Source: Tenrec ecaudatus (taxonomy: Eukaryota; Chordata; Mammalia; Afrosoricida; Tenrecidae). Taken from it: a stretch of DNA of 64,000 nucleotides. Under the pieces are notes generated by a model, which worked only from the letters and a program-made list of their open reading frames with translations, searched no databases and was not told the DNA's origin. The stretch spans positions 10,873,001-10,937,000 of the forward strand of contig NC_134546.1 of assembly GCF_050624435.1 (NCBI RefSeq). The letters are read 5' to 3'. This document shows, in pieces, positions 11,623 through 24,781 of the stretch (within the stretch, counting starts at the first letter, position 1; each line of letters opens with the position of its first letter). The translations under genes were made by a program, and so were the position numbers.

Positions 11623-12275
11623 AAATGATTGTCTAGAACTATGCAAGTAAGGTATTTGTGGCCCATCAAGGAGATTTGATAGTTTGCTAATGATGCTTTT
11701 AAATAAGGACATGGTGCTCTTATGGGAGTGAGACCATGTGGATAAGGTGTATGGAACCCTAATGAGATTATTAGTAAGTTTGCCATCCTGCTGCCACCAA
11801 CACAGGAGATCAGATCAGATCCTTTGAACATAGGACCCCTGCATTAGGAACTTCCTAGACCTAGAAGACAGATGTAATACCAGAGACAGCACAGGCAGTG
11901 AGAAGCATCTGCAGAGACACGGTGGCAGCAAAACCAAGAGACCAGTGTGATACAGAACAGAAGTCAACCCACAGAGCCAGAGAAAGGTGACTGCCTTTGG
12001 GCCAAGACTTACTGATAAAGTAGGGTCCTGTGCACTCATCAACGTAGCTGAAGGGCTTTGTTATACTTGCCCTATTGTAGCTGAGTACCAAAGAGAGACC
12101 CACCTATGGCCATGGCGGAGAAACTCCAAGAACTATATCCTGGGTCATTCCTGAACCTGAAATATAATATGACTTCCTAATAAACCCCAGAGTGGTGGAT
12201 ACGGTTTGTTAATTCCGAGTAGCATTTCCGAAGAATTATCAAACTTCCTCAGAGTGCTGTGGGATGACTGGTGCT
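11623..12275. mobile_element. Unclassified interspersed repeat candidate (retroposon or LTR-like)
   Basis: The block ends with a polyadenylation-like taataaaccccagagtggtgg and a phrase resembling afrotherian LTR ends as I remember them. No frame has a recognisable domain. The boundaries and family are guesses. Confidence 0.35.
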
Positions 12276-12882
12276 TAAAACAAAAAAAAAAGTGAGAGGG
12301 TGGAGGGAGGTATGACTGACCTCTGCCTCAGGAATCAGCCTTGAGCTGTCGATCTTGATTTTCTCCACCTTTGTGAAATTAGGGAGGTCTGACAGCCCCG
12401 CCACATGATCTTTGACATACTATTTAAAAATAAGGTCGATTATGAAGGAGAAGACCATAGGGACATCAAAACCTGCCATTTATGAGGTAAGCAGAAGTAG
12501 CAGAGCTATTGGAGAATGGGTATAATGGGTAGGAGAAGAGCCAGAAGAATGCCTTTTCAGAAAGCTTAAAAATATGTATGGTGTTTTAGAAACTTTGCCC
12601 TATCGGTAACAGTTTTACTTTTTTTAATGGCTTTATTTTTTAATGTCCTTCTTTATGCATAGATATTTAACTTGTTCATGAAACTTAACATTTTAAAAAG
12701 CAATGAAGACATTGGCATGTCTGTGAAAACACATGTATACATGCATCCATAGGCGACATTTGAACGGGATTGTGTAGAGGCATGCACATTGAAATGTTTT
12801 CTTTGACAGGGGTGCTCTCCAAATGTGAGAATTAACATATCCTCTCACCAATGGTTTCTTTAGAGAACTTTTAAGTTGTAGA

Positions 12883-13067
12883 TAAACCAAAAACCAGTCA
12901 TCAAGTTGATTGCAGTGCAAAGGTACCCTACCCGGGGTTTCTGAAACTATAAATCTTGATGTGAACAGATAGCTTCATTGTCCCCTGCTTAGTGGTTGGT
13001 GGATTTGAACCTCTGGCCTTGCCATTAATAGTCCCAACACTTAGCAACAGAGCCACCAAAGACCCTT
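12883..13067 (-). mobile_element. AfroSINE
   Basis: An antisense copy with ccagtcatcaagttgattgc and ttggtggatttgaacctctg. Confidence 0.78.
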
Positions 13068-16000
13068 TAAGTTGTAGACACAGCACAAAACCTTAGAACA
13101 TTCCGTGAACTGAAACAATTGGTAAATATGCCTTCTGAAAGTGCACATTGTGAGAGTTTTGAAATACTTTTGTTTCGTGTAATGTGTGCTTTAAAACTTT
13201 ATCCTTTAAAGTGGCTTGCTTCCTGGATCGAGGATAGTAAGAATGTAAAGAAAAGACTTCAATTATTTCTATACTTTTATAAATAACAAAAGAAATACTA
13301 TTTTATTAGACTACTTAATTCATTCAATGAATATAATTTAACAGTGCAGTTTGTCCTTGTAAGCACAAGATTAAGGAAATATTTAATTAGAAATCTGGTT
13401 CTTTGTTTTAAAAGCAGGTCTGTTTTCTCATACTGGAAACACTAAGTAGGTTTAGAGGAAATCAATTGAAAAGATTTTCGTATTTTTGTGAAGTAGACTA
13501 ACCTTGATTAAAGTTGATGCATGCAAACAGTTCTTGTCATTACTGTGGACATACTGATATTATCAACACAAGTTCTGTGCTAAGACTTTTCATAGAAAAT
13601 ATTTTGAAATTTTATTTTGCTGCTTGAAGTAAACCTTAATCAATGACCACAAGCCTATAAAATGAGTTAATTCCGATACAGTTTTGCTCTGAGAAGAGTT
13701 GATGTCTTGAACAATCCAGAGAGTAGAAATGCGGGAGATGTGTACAGCATGCCCTCTGTCAAATCACTTACACAAATCACAAACCTGGGCTTTGGGTTTT
13801 GTTTTGTGTTTTCAGGGACAAATCTCACAGCCTCATTAAAAAAAAAAAATTACTGCACCTTTGTGAACCTAGCCAACTCTCTGAATAATGTTTGGGGAGG
13901 AATTGACTTTGAGTTTGAATTGCTTTCTCTAAATTCTTAAATCTTCTTTATGTTGGAGTTTTGTATAATTTAAATTCTGTCTTATCTGATTTGTAAAATA
14001 AGTTTTGGGGATCATGGCTAACTTTGAAGAAAAAGTATGCAGAGAATAAAGCTAGAAACTATTTGGTGAACCTTTTTAAAATATGTGTATGTGTTTATTG
14101 GACTATCAGGTAAAACATATTTCTGGGGGTCATGAGGGAAAAAGAGGTTGAGCAATCTTTATATGACAGGCTAATTTTCAAAACCTTCCTAGCCAAAGAT
14201 AGATAGTACTTTACAAGTACTATATTTCCCTGTTAGTCTTTCCAGTTCCCAGGAAAAAGTAAAACTTTAAACCAAGTAAAAAAGCAAGGAAAGGTCAACC
14301 AGCTGACCATCTGTTTGCCGCAGGAATTCTTTCCATAGTTTGCATGAGGTTATCAGCATAAGGAGACTCAAGCCGCATATCCCGCCCCCAAACACACCTG
14401 TACATTCAGGACCACTGTTTCAAAGAATCTTATTCTTCCGATACAGAAAGTGCCCTTTTCCTTTATTTTCTCCCTTCTGCACACCCCGGCCCCCGTGGTT
14501 GTTATCTGTGGATCATCTCTGGCTGTTTTTCAGCCTGGGTCCTAGTCTGCTTTCCTTGTGCCGTCGCAGCCATCTCTGGTCATCTTCCTCTCGCAGCTGA
14601 TAGGCAGTCAAGGACCAACAGAGTGAAGTAAAGCTAGTAGCACCTGGCAAAGACATCATTGGAATAGTAAAGCTGATGCCCCAAAGTGTAGATGTTAAGG
14701 CCCAATTTGTGGTTTTCAGAGTATTTAGAACATTGTCTGCTCGGGTCATTGGATTCTAACTGCATTGGTTGCAGGTTTATGACCTTTCTTAGCCTCTTCT
14801 TAGCCCAAGAAGTGAGTTTCTCTGTGGTCAGCATTTGAGAGTAGCATTAGAGGACAGCTGTCAAGGGCATGCCAAGGTAGACCTTTTAGTTCACACTAGA
14901 ATGGTGTCCTTAGGTTTGAAAGGCTACAACGTAGACTTCTTAAGGGGAGTGGGGGGTGCTGTGTCCCGGGATCTTGAAGTTGACCTTATCAGCCTCTACC
15001 AGAATGCTAATTCAGATGTTTACAGCGAGAAATTTCGTTCAAAGCATGTCAACTATTCATGTCAGTGCATTGCAAAATCTTGTATGGGGAAATTTACATG
15101 AAGCCCTAAAGAATATTCGTGCGGCGCGGAGAACTCAAACCAGGGAACACACTTGGACTTTCCCAAGCAAAGTCGCACCAAGATCTGTTGACTGACGCCT
15201 CCACTTAGGCTGAGGAATTGCTTCGAATCAAGCAGAGATGCAGGTTAGCTCGTCTGTCCAAACACACTAACAGATGTGTGTTGTTCAGCTGTTTTCTTCC
15301 CCAGCGAGGTTCCATATCAATTGCTCCCCCATTAACATATTCCTTCTTAAGATGGTTTGCAGCCTGATGGGATTTGTTTTCTTTCACATTCATCCCATTT
15401 CAAGCTAGCCTCTCTTAGGTCATGTCCCTTGATCGAACTTGGGTATTTCCCAACTTATTTGATGGTTCACTAGAACGCCAGATGAAGGAAGGGTTCTGGT
15501 CTGGAAGGTGGGGAGAAGGAAAGATTTCAAGTGGTCACTGTAAGAACAATAGTAATATCTTCCATCCTTTCTGTGAGCCAAGCCTTGGGGCGTGTGGGGG
15601 TAAAGAACAGAGGCCTAGGACTGCACAACCTTTTGGTCTTTGGAAGTCAAGTAGAGAAACTCTTGCAGAGGCCTTTTCATTGGAGTGGTGGCATGGATAC
15701 CAGGTTGTATTGGGGATGGAGGTTAGGAAGTGGAGATACTGAATAGATAAGGCCCTTTAAGAAAGATGTTTGATGTGGAGAGGAAGCAGCGCTGGGAGGG
15801 GCTTTGCTTTGCTCCAGTTCATTTTTCAGGGATAGAAGTCTTGAGCCTGTAAAGACTGAAGTATTGGAAGAAGTCAAAAGAGCCCCTTAGCAAGAAATCG
15901 AGAAGGAAAACAAGAAGGTGAAAACAGATAGTATCCTTAGATATGATTGTAGTGTAGGGACATGAAGTTGAGGTAATGTCTGCCTTGTAGATACTGGTTT

Positions 16001-16298
16001 TGTTGTAAAGTTTCAGGGGTGTTAGGGTGGAAAATGAGTGGCTAATTTCTTCTGCCACTACCCAAGCAGCAAGAGTACAAGGGAGAAAATGTTTTTCAAG
16101 GACGAATGCATCTGCTGCTTCTGCTTGGTTGCCCTTGTTATCGTTAGTTATCCAGTGTCATTTATGCCATTCCAAGAGAAACAGCTAGTGAACACTCAAA
16201 TATGGTCAGTTGATATTAATAAAGATAAGCCGAAGCTATGTCTAGGGTTTTTATTTATCTTTAATTTTTCCTGTCATGCTATTCAAACTAAACTATTG

Positions 16299-16826
16299 TG
16301 TTAATCTGGGTAGACTAGAGAAACAAATTCATGGACACACGTGTATAAGAAGGAGATTTATATACAAGAGCAATTGAACATGGAGAAATCCCACTCCAAG
16401 GCCATAATTCTAATATTAGGCCATATATCCCATACCAGTCTATAAAGTCTTCTTCAGATTCATGAAACACATGCAATGAAGCCAAATGCAGGACAATCAC
16501 AAGCCAGTGGGTAGAAGGTCTTTGGGTCCAGTGGCGTTGTAAGCATCTCAGTGCTGACAGGGGTCTCTGTGGCTTCTCCGGTTTCAGAGGTCTGGTTGCT
16601 TCCATGTGTCTTGTCTTCTGCAATGTCTCCCAGGGTGCAGCAGAGAGAGAGAGAAGTGTCTTCCGCCTCCAAGGAGGAAGTACCAGATTTCCCAGAATTC
16701 TCAAGAGAAGGCCATGCCTACACATCAGTCTCATTGGCTGTCTCCAGATTGACAGCCTAGACTCCACACCTACACTCTTAATCCGTAAATTGACACCAGA
16801 GCAGAGATGGCTTCCACAACTATAAA
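16299..16826. mobile_element. Unclassified interspersed repeat, about 530 bp
   Basis: It starts with ttaatctgggtagactagag and ends near cttaatccgtaaattgaca. The layout resembles an afrotherian repeat I recall seeing in elephant sequence but cannot name. Two short open frames on the minus strand show no known domain. Confidence 0.5.
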
Positions 16827-18489
16827 ATGTCTTATGAAGGATTAGTGTAAATATTTATAACAATCAGTATTACAATAAAAGGTTTTCCCATGGAATTTTT
16901 AAAAAACCAGCTTTTATGAACTATATTATTGCGCTGTTTAACACGGTAATTGGCACTTGTTCCACTTTGCATGTGTTTCAGCTCATTTTGGCATTGACAT
17001 TGTATATATATGATAGATGAACTTTTGGGACTTTTTAATATCAAAAACAGGAAGACAAAATTTAGCTGTCACTTTTGGTAGGCTAGCTTTTTCAGGTGGA
17101 TCATCTTTACTTCAGGACCTGGCTGGGGTCAGTCTGAAATCTATAGGGCAGGCCCTCAGGAAAGGCAGCCAGGAGTGCCTGGCCAGAACCGAAGCTGCAC
17201 ACCATAGACCCCTGCTGTGTTTCCCTACTCCACTTCACCCAGCCCAGCCCCTTCAAAGAAAGTTTGAGGTGAGGTGTTCTCCATAAAGCTGGGTTGTATA
17301 TGCTAGGCTTATTTATCTGGCCTTGAGAGATGTACACATTGATGATGTTGGGCTACTGCCCTGTAAAAGATGTCAATTATTCACTCGTTTGTGAACAGTG
17401 TGTGCTAAAAGCTTTTTCACTTGTCTATAAGAAACCTTGATGGTTGATTCCAGGTGATTCCTAGAGGCATTTTACTTAGAGCCCCACCAAGACCAACACC
17501 AAAGGTGAGCAAGCCCAAGGCCTTTTAGGTTGGGTAGTACTTTGTAAAGAAGGTAGATAGAGGAAGGATGGGCAGTAGGGATTAACTAGCTTAGAGGAAT
17601 GTGCAGGGCAAACTGCAGAATCTTTTTTATTCCAACCAGATACCTACGTAGAAACCTTTATGCTGATGGTCTTACCTCTAACTGGCTAATAGCTATACCT
17701 GGTTTACTTCAAGGTGCTGATAGGAATGGCGAGGCTGCATTTTTCTATTCCAAGTCAAAACCTCCATCTTCTAAGAGACTATTCTCAGTTCAGAAATTTT
17801 AGTCATACTCCTTCGCGCTTGAACTTCAGATTTGGTTTATCACCTACTCTACTCCCAAGCCTATGTCATTTTATAATTTACCTGTATCTATTCTTAGGGA
17901 TTGGTTATAAAAATCAACAAAGTCAATTTTGTGTACCTTTGGCAGTGATGAGTATTTTTCTTAAATAAGTTACTCTGTGGTCTTCAGTCATGTGAATCTA
18001 TGCCGATTAAGCAAACATTGACTTAGATTTGTTAAGTGGATTATGATATGAGCCAAGATTAAAATGTGCTCCATGTGTGTGAGGTGCAGAACTTAAGGAT
18101 AGTCTTCACAGCAGCACTGACGGAGGGACCGGAAGTTCCGCCCCCAGCCCCCCCACACGCACATATTTTTAAATGAAGAAGCATGTTTTAAAGGGTAAGT
18201 AAGACCTTATCACTTGGAAAGGGTGAATCTGGATGCTGAGCTTAAAAAATCTGACGCCAAATCCAAAATCTTTTACTTATACCAGGCTGTCTCTTGAGGC
18301 ATACATACCTATATGTATTGCCTTAAATCTCAGATTTAGGCAAGATATAAGAAAAAGATGATTATTTTGCATAATAGTATATGTATATCTATCTATATAG
18401 CCTTATATTCATCCCCGAGTAGTTGCTCTTAATCTAAGTATGTTGATTTTCTGAGAACTTTTTTTGGTGGTGGCTTTTTGTTTGTTTGC

Positions 18490-20105
18490 TTTAATCATTT
18501 TATTTGGGGATTGTACACCTCTTATCACAATCCATTCATCCATCCATTGTGTCAAGCACATTTGTACATTTGTTGCCATCATCATTCTCAGAACAGTGTC
18601 TACTTGAGCCCTTGATATCAGCTCATTTTCCCCTTCCTCCCTCCCTCCCTCCCCCACTTTCCCTCCCTCATGAACCCTTGATAATTTACAAATTATTATT
18701 ATTTTCATGTCTTACACTGGCCGATGTCTCCCTTCACTCACTTTTCTGTTGTCTGTCCCACAGGGAGGGGGTTATATATAGATCATTGTATTCAGTTCCA
18801 CCTCTCCCCCCACCCTTCCCATACCCTCCTGGTATCACTACTTTCATTAGAACTGAGATCATGATAGTGTGGGGGAGGAAGCATTAAAGAACTAGAGGAA
18901 AGTTGTATGTTTCATCAGTGCTATGTGCACCCTGACTGGCTCATCTCCTCCCTGTGACCCTTTTGTAAGAGGATGTCCAGTTGCCTACAGATGGGCTTTG
19001 GGTCTCCACTCCTCACTCCCCCTCATTCACAATGATGTGATTTTTGTTCTTTGATGCCTGATACCTGGGCCTATCAACACCTCGTGATCACACAGGCTGG
19101 TGTTCTTCTTCCATGTGAGGTTTGTTGCTTCTCAGCTAGATGGCTGCTTGTTTCAAGCCTTTAAGACTCCAGATGCTATATCTTTTGATAATCTGGTACC
19201 ATCAGCTTTCTTCACCACATTTGCTTATGCATCCATTTTGTCTTCAGCAATCATGTGGGGAAGGTGAGCATCACGTAATGCCAGGTAATTGGAATAAAGT
19301 GTTCTTTTATTGAGGGAGTACTTGGGTAGAAGTCATATGCCCATCTGCTACCTTAATACTGAACCTATAAATATATGTATATAGATCTATTTCCCCATTG
19401 TCATATATACCATATATACTCTAGTATAAACCGACCTGAATATCAGCTGAGGCACTCAATTTTACCACAAAAACTGCATTAAAAATGTGCTGAAAATCTT
19501 GGCTTATACACAAGTATATACGGTAAATATATTTATATATATACATGCCTGTGTTTAGATCTCTATAAATGCCCTTTGCCTCCTAGTTCTTTCCTCTATT
19601 TCCGTTTGCTTTCCTCTTGTCCCACTATCATGCTCAACCTTCACTTGGGTTTCAGTAAGAATCTCTTGGTTACATTGCCCCTGATCAAGCCCTGACCAGG
19701 CCTCCTATACCCTCCTCACCAGCGATTTTGAATCCCTTGTTGTTCCCTTGTCCCTGGGTTTGTTAACCCACTTCTTTACCCCCCCTCCCCCTTTCCTATG
19801 TCCCCCTGGAACCATCGGTCTATTTTTTTTCCCTCTAGATTGTTTATCCCAACTATCTTATCTACAGAGATAATATGCACACAAAAAACAAGATAGAGCA
19901 AAACAAAAGAAAATAAAACAACAAAATTCAAGGATACAAAGAAAAGCCTGGAAATAGTTCAAGGTCTGTCTGTTGACCTTTAGGAGTGTTTTCTGATGGA
20001 GTCTGATGGGGTGCCACACCCTGACCTCCAAGTCCATTTTTGGTATTCCCTGGGGACTTCCTTGCTCTGCTCCCCTTGCTGTTCTGTTGCATGTCGTTAG
20101 TGTTT
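18490..20105 (-). mobile_element. Afrotherian LINE 3' UTR, long antisense copy
   Basis: The 3' terminus reads in reverse from taatcattttatttggggat at the left edge. The body continues with the family's hallmark phrases (caagcctttaagactccaga, tctgctaccttaatactga) for about 1.6 kb. It is noncoding, as expected for a 3' UTR. The right edge is blurred by a G-run at 20127. Confidence 0.7.
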
Positions 20106-20249
20106 CACCTTGGTGTGGTGGCGAGGGGGGGGGGGGGACTTGGTGGTGGTTTTTATGGACATATGCATACAATAAGTACACAAATCTTAATGTGTACTTG
20201 TAACATTTTACAAATGTATGTGTGCATGTAACTGTAACCCACATCAAGA

Positions 20250-20502
20250 AAAAGTGGATGAAGGGAGACATCGGACAGGGCAAGATATGACAAAATAATA
20301 ATTTATAAATTATCATGGGTTCATGAGGGAGGGGGGAGTGGGGAAGGAGGGGAAAAAATGAGGACCTGATGCCAGGGGCTTAAGTGGAGAGAAAATGTTT
20401 TGAGAAAGATGAGGGCAATGAATGTGCAAATGTGCTTTACACAGTTGATGTATGTATGGAATGTGATAAGAGTTGTATAAGCCCCAAATAAAATGATTGG
20501 AA
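20250..20502 (+). mobile_element. Afrotherian LINE 3' end
   Basis: A sense copy of the same terminal 250 bases as the neighbour at 18490, ending cccaaataaaatgattgg. It forms an inverted pair with that element. Confidence 0.72.
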
Positions 20503-20724
20503 AAGAGAAAAAAGAAATCACATCAACACTTACAGACTCCTTTAGGCCCCTTCCAGTCAGTGTCCTTCCCCATATAAGTGACCACTATTCTGAATTACCT
20601 CCAAAGATTGGTTTTGCCTATAAAACTAATGACACTGTGTGTGTGTGATAGAACTTTATATCAAGAAAGAATTCGGGGAGAAAAGGGAGCTGATATCAAA
20701 GAGTTCAAGAAGAAATAAAATTAC

Positions 20725-22470
20725 TTATTTTAATTAATCATTTTATTAGGGGGCTCTTACAAATCTTATGACAATCCCTCATTCAATTATATTAAGCACA
20801 CTTGTACATATGTTACCATCAGCATTTCCAAAACATTTTGTTTCTACTTGAGCCCTTGGTATTAGCTCCTCATTTTTCCCCCTCCTTCCCTCACCCTTGC
20901 GAATCCTTAATCAATTATATAGTGTTGTTGTTATTTCATGTCTTACACTGTCTGTTGCCTCCCTTCACCCACATTTCTGTTATTTGTACCCCTGAAGGGT
21001 GGACTTTATAGCCAACCTTGTGATGGGTTCCCCCATTCTCCCTCTTCCCTCCCCCCACATCCCCCTACCTTCATAGTATCACTACTGTTCCTGAGGGTTT
21101 TATCTGCACTGAATTCCATTTGTGGAGATCTCTTATCTGTACCAATGTGTGTATTCCGGTCTAGCCGGATTTGTAAGGTAGAACTGGGTCATGGGGTGGA
21201 GGGTAAGGAAACATTCAGGAACTAGAGGAATGATGTGTTTCATTATCGCTATACTGCACCCTGGTTGAATTGTTCCTTCCTTGTAACCCTTCTATGGGGG
21301 GATGTCCAATTGTCGACAGATGGGCTCTGGGTTCCCACTCCAGCCCCCTTCATTCGCTTTGATATAATTGATGTTTTGGATCTTTTAATACCTAATCCCA
21401 TCGACACCTTATGATCACAGTCTGGTGTGCTTCTTCCATGTGGACTTACTTGCTTCCCTGCTAGATGACTGCTTGTTTAACTTTAAGTCTTTAAGACCCA
21501 GATACTGTATCTTTTGATAGCTGGACACCAACCACTTTCTTCATTACATTTGCGTATGCACCCATTTGTCTTCAGTGATCATGTCAGGGAGGGCCAGGTT
21601 CTTAGAACAAAGTGTTCTTGTGTTTAGGGAGGCCTTGAGTAGAGGCTCAAAGTCCGTATGCTACCTTACTACTTAATATATAAATATATGTACATTGGCC
21701 TCTATCCCTTTCATTATAAATTAATATATATACACCTGTATAAAAAGGTTTTGCTTCCTACTTCTTTCCTCTATTTCCTTTTACCTTTCTCCTGTTCCAC
21801 TATCCTACTCACCTTCCACTCAGCTCTCAGAAATTCCTCTTGGATACATTGTACTTGATCAAACTCCACCAGGCCTCCTAGCTATCATTTTTAGATCTCT
21901 TGTTGTTTCCTCATCACAGTTTGTTGGCTCCACACTCCCTGCCCCCCTCCGCCATCCTCTCCCATGTCCCCTGGGACTGTTGTTTAATCTCAGGATTATT
22001 TGTCCTGCCTATCATATATAGATAGACATATGGTGAAAGGAAAAAATAAAGATAGTTTCAGATCTGATCTGTCTGCTGACCCTTATGAGTGTTTTCCAAT
22101 CAAGTCTGATGAGGTGCCAAACCCTGCCCGCCCCCAAGTCAGAAGTCTGTTTTCAGGATTACTTGGGGACTTGGTTACTTTGTTCCCCCTGCTGCCCTGT
22201 TGCACTCTCTTTGCACGCACCCCCGCCCCGCTGTGCGTGGGGCAGACGGAGCACACTTTCGGAAGTGTCTCCAGTGTTGTTCCCTGTAGTGCTATGGGTC
22301 AGTGATGGAGCGTCATGTCTCTTGGTGGGGCAGGCCCCAGAGTCCTCCCTGTTCATTGACTGCTCCAAACAGGAATGTCATCCCCAGGTTCTCTCTGTCT
22401 CTCTCTGTCTCTTCCTCTTAGTTCACACCTGTATCTTCAGTGCTGTTCTCTGTGTTACATTCTTCTGGGG
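20725..22470 (-). mobile_element. Afrotherian LINE 3' UTR, second long antisense copy
   Basis: It starts with aatcattttattagggggct and follows the same order of segments as 18490-20105, but is more diverged. It extends a few hundred bases further upstream in the element and ends in unassigned sequence around 22300-22470. Confidence 0.68.
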
Positions 22471-22499
22471 AGGGGGTCAGAACATGTTTTTAAACTGAT

Positions 22500-22590
22500 G
22501 GTGGTAGCAATTGTACAGTTATACTTGATCTAATTGAATTATGGATTGTTATAATATCTGCAAGAGCCCCCAATAAAATTATCAAGAAAG
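22500..22590 (+). mobile_element. Short LINE 3' end
   Basis: About 90 bases ending gagcccccaataaaattatc, in the opposite orientation to the preceding copy. Confidence 0.55.
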
Positions 22591-22759
22591 AAACATCAAG
22601 AAAGCCCAGTCCAATTCAAGACCATGGTCAAATGCTAGCTGGAGACTACCACAGCTGCCAGCGAATAAAGCAGGACGGTGAAGTGGCCTGTGGGTGCAGA
22701 ACTAAGTGGATCCACATTTGGCCGGAGCATGGCCAGGCACTGACAGCTTCCAGTGTGAT

Positions 22760-22970
22760 TTTTCTGGTGGATTGAGTAGTGACATATTATGGTTTTAATG
22801 ACCATTTCCATGATAGTCTCTCAGATGCTTATTGCCCATTTGAATATCCTCTTTTGTGAAGTACCTTTTCACATATTGGTCATTTTTTTGACATACTGGT
22901 TGTGTATCACTTATTTTTAGGAGTCCATTATATATTCTGGATATTAGTTCTTGAAATCTGATAGTTGAAG
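22760..22970. mobile_element. Old L1-type relic
   Basis: The order gcttattgcccatttgaata, tcctcttttgtgaagtac and aggagtccattatatattct follows a familiar eutherian L1 3' segment. Confidence 0.6.
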
Positions 22971-23147
22971 TCCTCCAACTTTGTTCTTTCTGAAAAACAA
23001 TATTTCAAATGGCCAAACAATCTCAGATAACATTTGCCCAGTCCTTCTTTGTCTTTCCAAACCCACGTTGTCTGTTGACCACAGTTCTGCAATGTCTCTT
23101 GTTCCGTTACCACTTTAGACTTGAGACTGGAAGCCCATCTAAAAAAT

Positions 23148-23342
23148 AAAAAACCTCACCGCCATTGAGTCGATGTTGACTGGGACCAATTCTATAGGAC
23201 AGGGTAGAACTTCCCCTGTGAGTTTCCAAGATTGTAACTGTTATGGGAGTAGAAAACCCCATCTTTCTTTTATGTAGGGAGCTGATAGTATCAAACAGCG
23301 AGCCTTGCGATCGCAGCCCAATACATAACCACCATGCCGCCT
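23148..23342 (-). mobile_element. AfroSINE
   Basis: An antisense copy with ctcaccgccattgagtcgat and the middle segment gtaactgttatgggagtaga retained. Confidence 0.8.
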
Positions 23343-23519
23343 TTCTAGTGACAGGTCAATATTGAATCACCATCACCATTATCTACCTGGGCACCGTCCC
23401 TGCTAATCTAACAGGCTCAGAGGTCCACTTCTGATTACTACGGGAACTCCTCTGGGTCATGTTACTATTGATAAAGGACTTCCTATATCTGAATTCTGAA
23501 ACCCAAGACCCCGTGATTG

Positions 23520-23728
23520 TACTAGTTCAGCAGTCCTCACCCTGTGGGTCGCGACCCCTTTGGGGCTTAGTTGAACCTTTCACAGGGGTCACCCAATTCA
23601 TAACAGTAGCAAAATTACAGTTATAAAGTAGCAACAAAAATAATTTTATGGTTTGGGGCTCACCACAACAAGAGGAACTATATTAAAGGGACATGGCATT
23701 AGGAAGGTTGAGAACCGCTGTACTAGTT
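23520..23728. mobile_element. SPIN-type hAT MITE with perfect 8-bp target duplication
   Basis: The 193-bp element (23528-23720) starts cagcagtcctcaccctgtgg and ends aaggttgagaaccgctg, as SPIN nonautonomous elements do. The internal phrases gtgggtcgcgacccctttgg and cataacagtagcaaaattac also match. It is flanked on both sides by tactagtt (23520-23527 and 23721-23728), an exact 8-bp duplication as expected for a hAT transposon. It has no coding capacity and would have relied on a transposase elsewhere. Confidence 0.85.
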
Positions 23729-24011
23729 TTATAACATTGAAGATCTTCTTTGGTTTGCATTTTTAGTTACTGCTGCTCACTTGCCCACAGTCTCCTTATA
23801 AGGACATAATTTTCCACACGCAAGCATCCAAACTGCAGGAAGTCTGTCCAAATTCTCTATTCCTGTGATTTACCCATTTTTAGGGTACTCCACTACTACC
23901 CAGTCTTGAGACCTTCATGTCAACTACTTGTCAATACAATGACCTGAGTCTTCCTTAGCTGCCAAGCCTTTGTACCCCATCATTTGATTGCTCCTCTCTA
24001 AATGGATTGTG

Positions 24012-24150
24012 GCAGGTGGCACAGTGGTTAAGCGTTGAGCTAGTAACCAGAAGGTTGGAGATTTGAAGCTACTTAGTAGCATCATGAGAGAAAGGACTGG
24101 GCAGTCTGCTCCCATAAGGTTACAACCGAGGAAAGAAGCCCTCTCTGGCC
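24012..24150 (+). mobile_element. AfroSINE
   Basis: A sense copy with a recognisable tRNA-like head (gtggcacagtggttaagcgt ... gtaaccagaaggttgg). Confidence 0.75.
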
Positions 24151-24587
24151 GTCTGTCCAGTCACACAGCAGCATCAGCAGGTTTAGGAAGAAGCCAACGT
24201 AAGAGGACTATTTGAACACAACCTGTTCCTCACAACTTCACAGTGCTTGCTCATATTATAAAGAAATTGGGTCTGATTGGGCCTTCTGGTCCCTAGTTCA
24301 TTAAGGATGAAGAGACATGTATTGAGCTTGCTATGTATGTGTCAGGCACAATATTACAGTAGCCCATTTAGCCATTTTTCTTTCCTGGTAAATAAGAATG
24401 GCTTGTTTAAAGTCCTTATTATCTGTTTAAAAAAGAAGTGGGCTTTGTTCATTTGTAAATTTATTAGCAAATAATACTTCAATTACTATTAACTTACTAT
24501 TTTAATTAGAGTTGGTGAATAAATGTCTGATTGCCTACATCTACAGAAGGGACAAAAAGAATTTAACTTCTAGATGCCCAAAGAAGG

Positions 24588-24781
24588 AGCTCTCATAGCC
24601 TAATAGTTACACGTTGGGATGCTGACTACAAGGTCAGCAGTTTGAAACCACCAGCTGCACCATGGGAGAAATACAAGGATTTCTACTCCTGTAAAAAGTT
24701 ATAGGAAACCCACAGGGACAGTTCTACCCTGTTCTGTAGGGTTGCTATGAGCCAGAATAGACTGGATGGCAGTGAGTTTTA
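24588..24781 (+). mobile_element. AfroSINE, full length with undeleted middle segment
   Basis: A sense copy from the head (gagctctcatagcc) through atttctactcctgtaaaaag to the tail ggatggcagtgagtttt. The middle part with 'tactcctgtaaaaagtta' is, to my memory, the section missing from paenungulate AfroSINEs. Confidence 0.8.

Noticed and set aside
14513..14749. A 78-codon minus-strand frame ahead of a possible processed pseudogene
   Set aside because: I could not match it to any protein family, and no poly(A) tail or duplication was seen. It is too short to support a call.
24012..24781. tRNA genes suggested by tRNA-like heads
   Set aside because: These are the tRNA-derived heads of AfroSINEs. 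They are diverged and attached to the SINE body and tail, with no intact cloverleaf.
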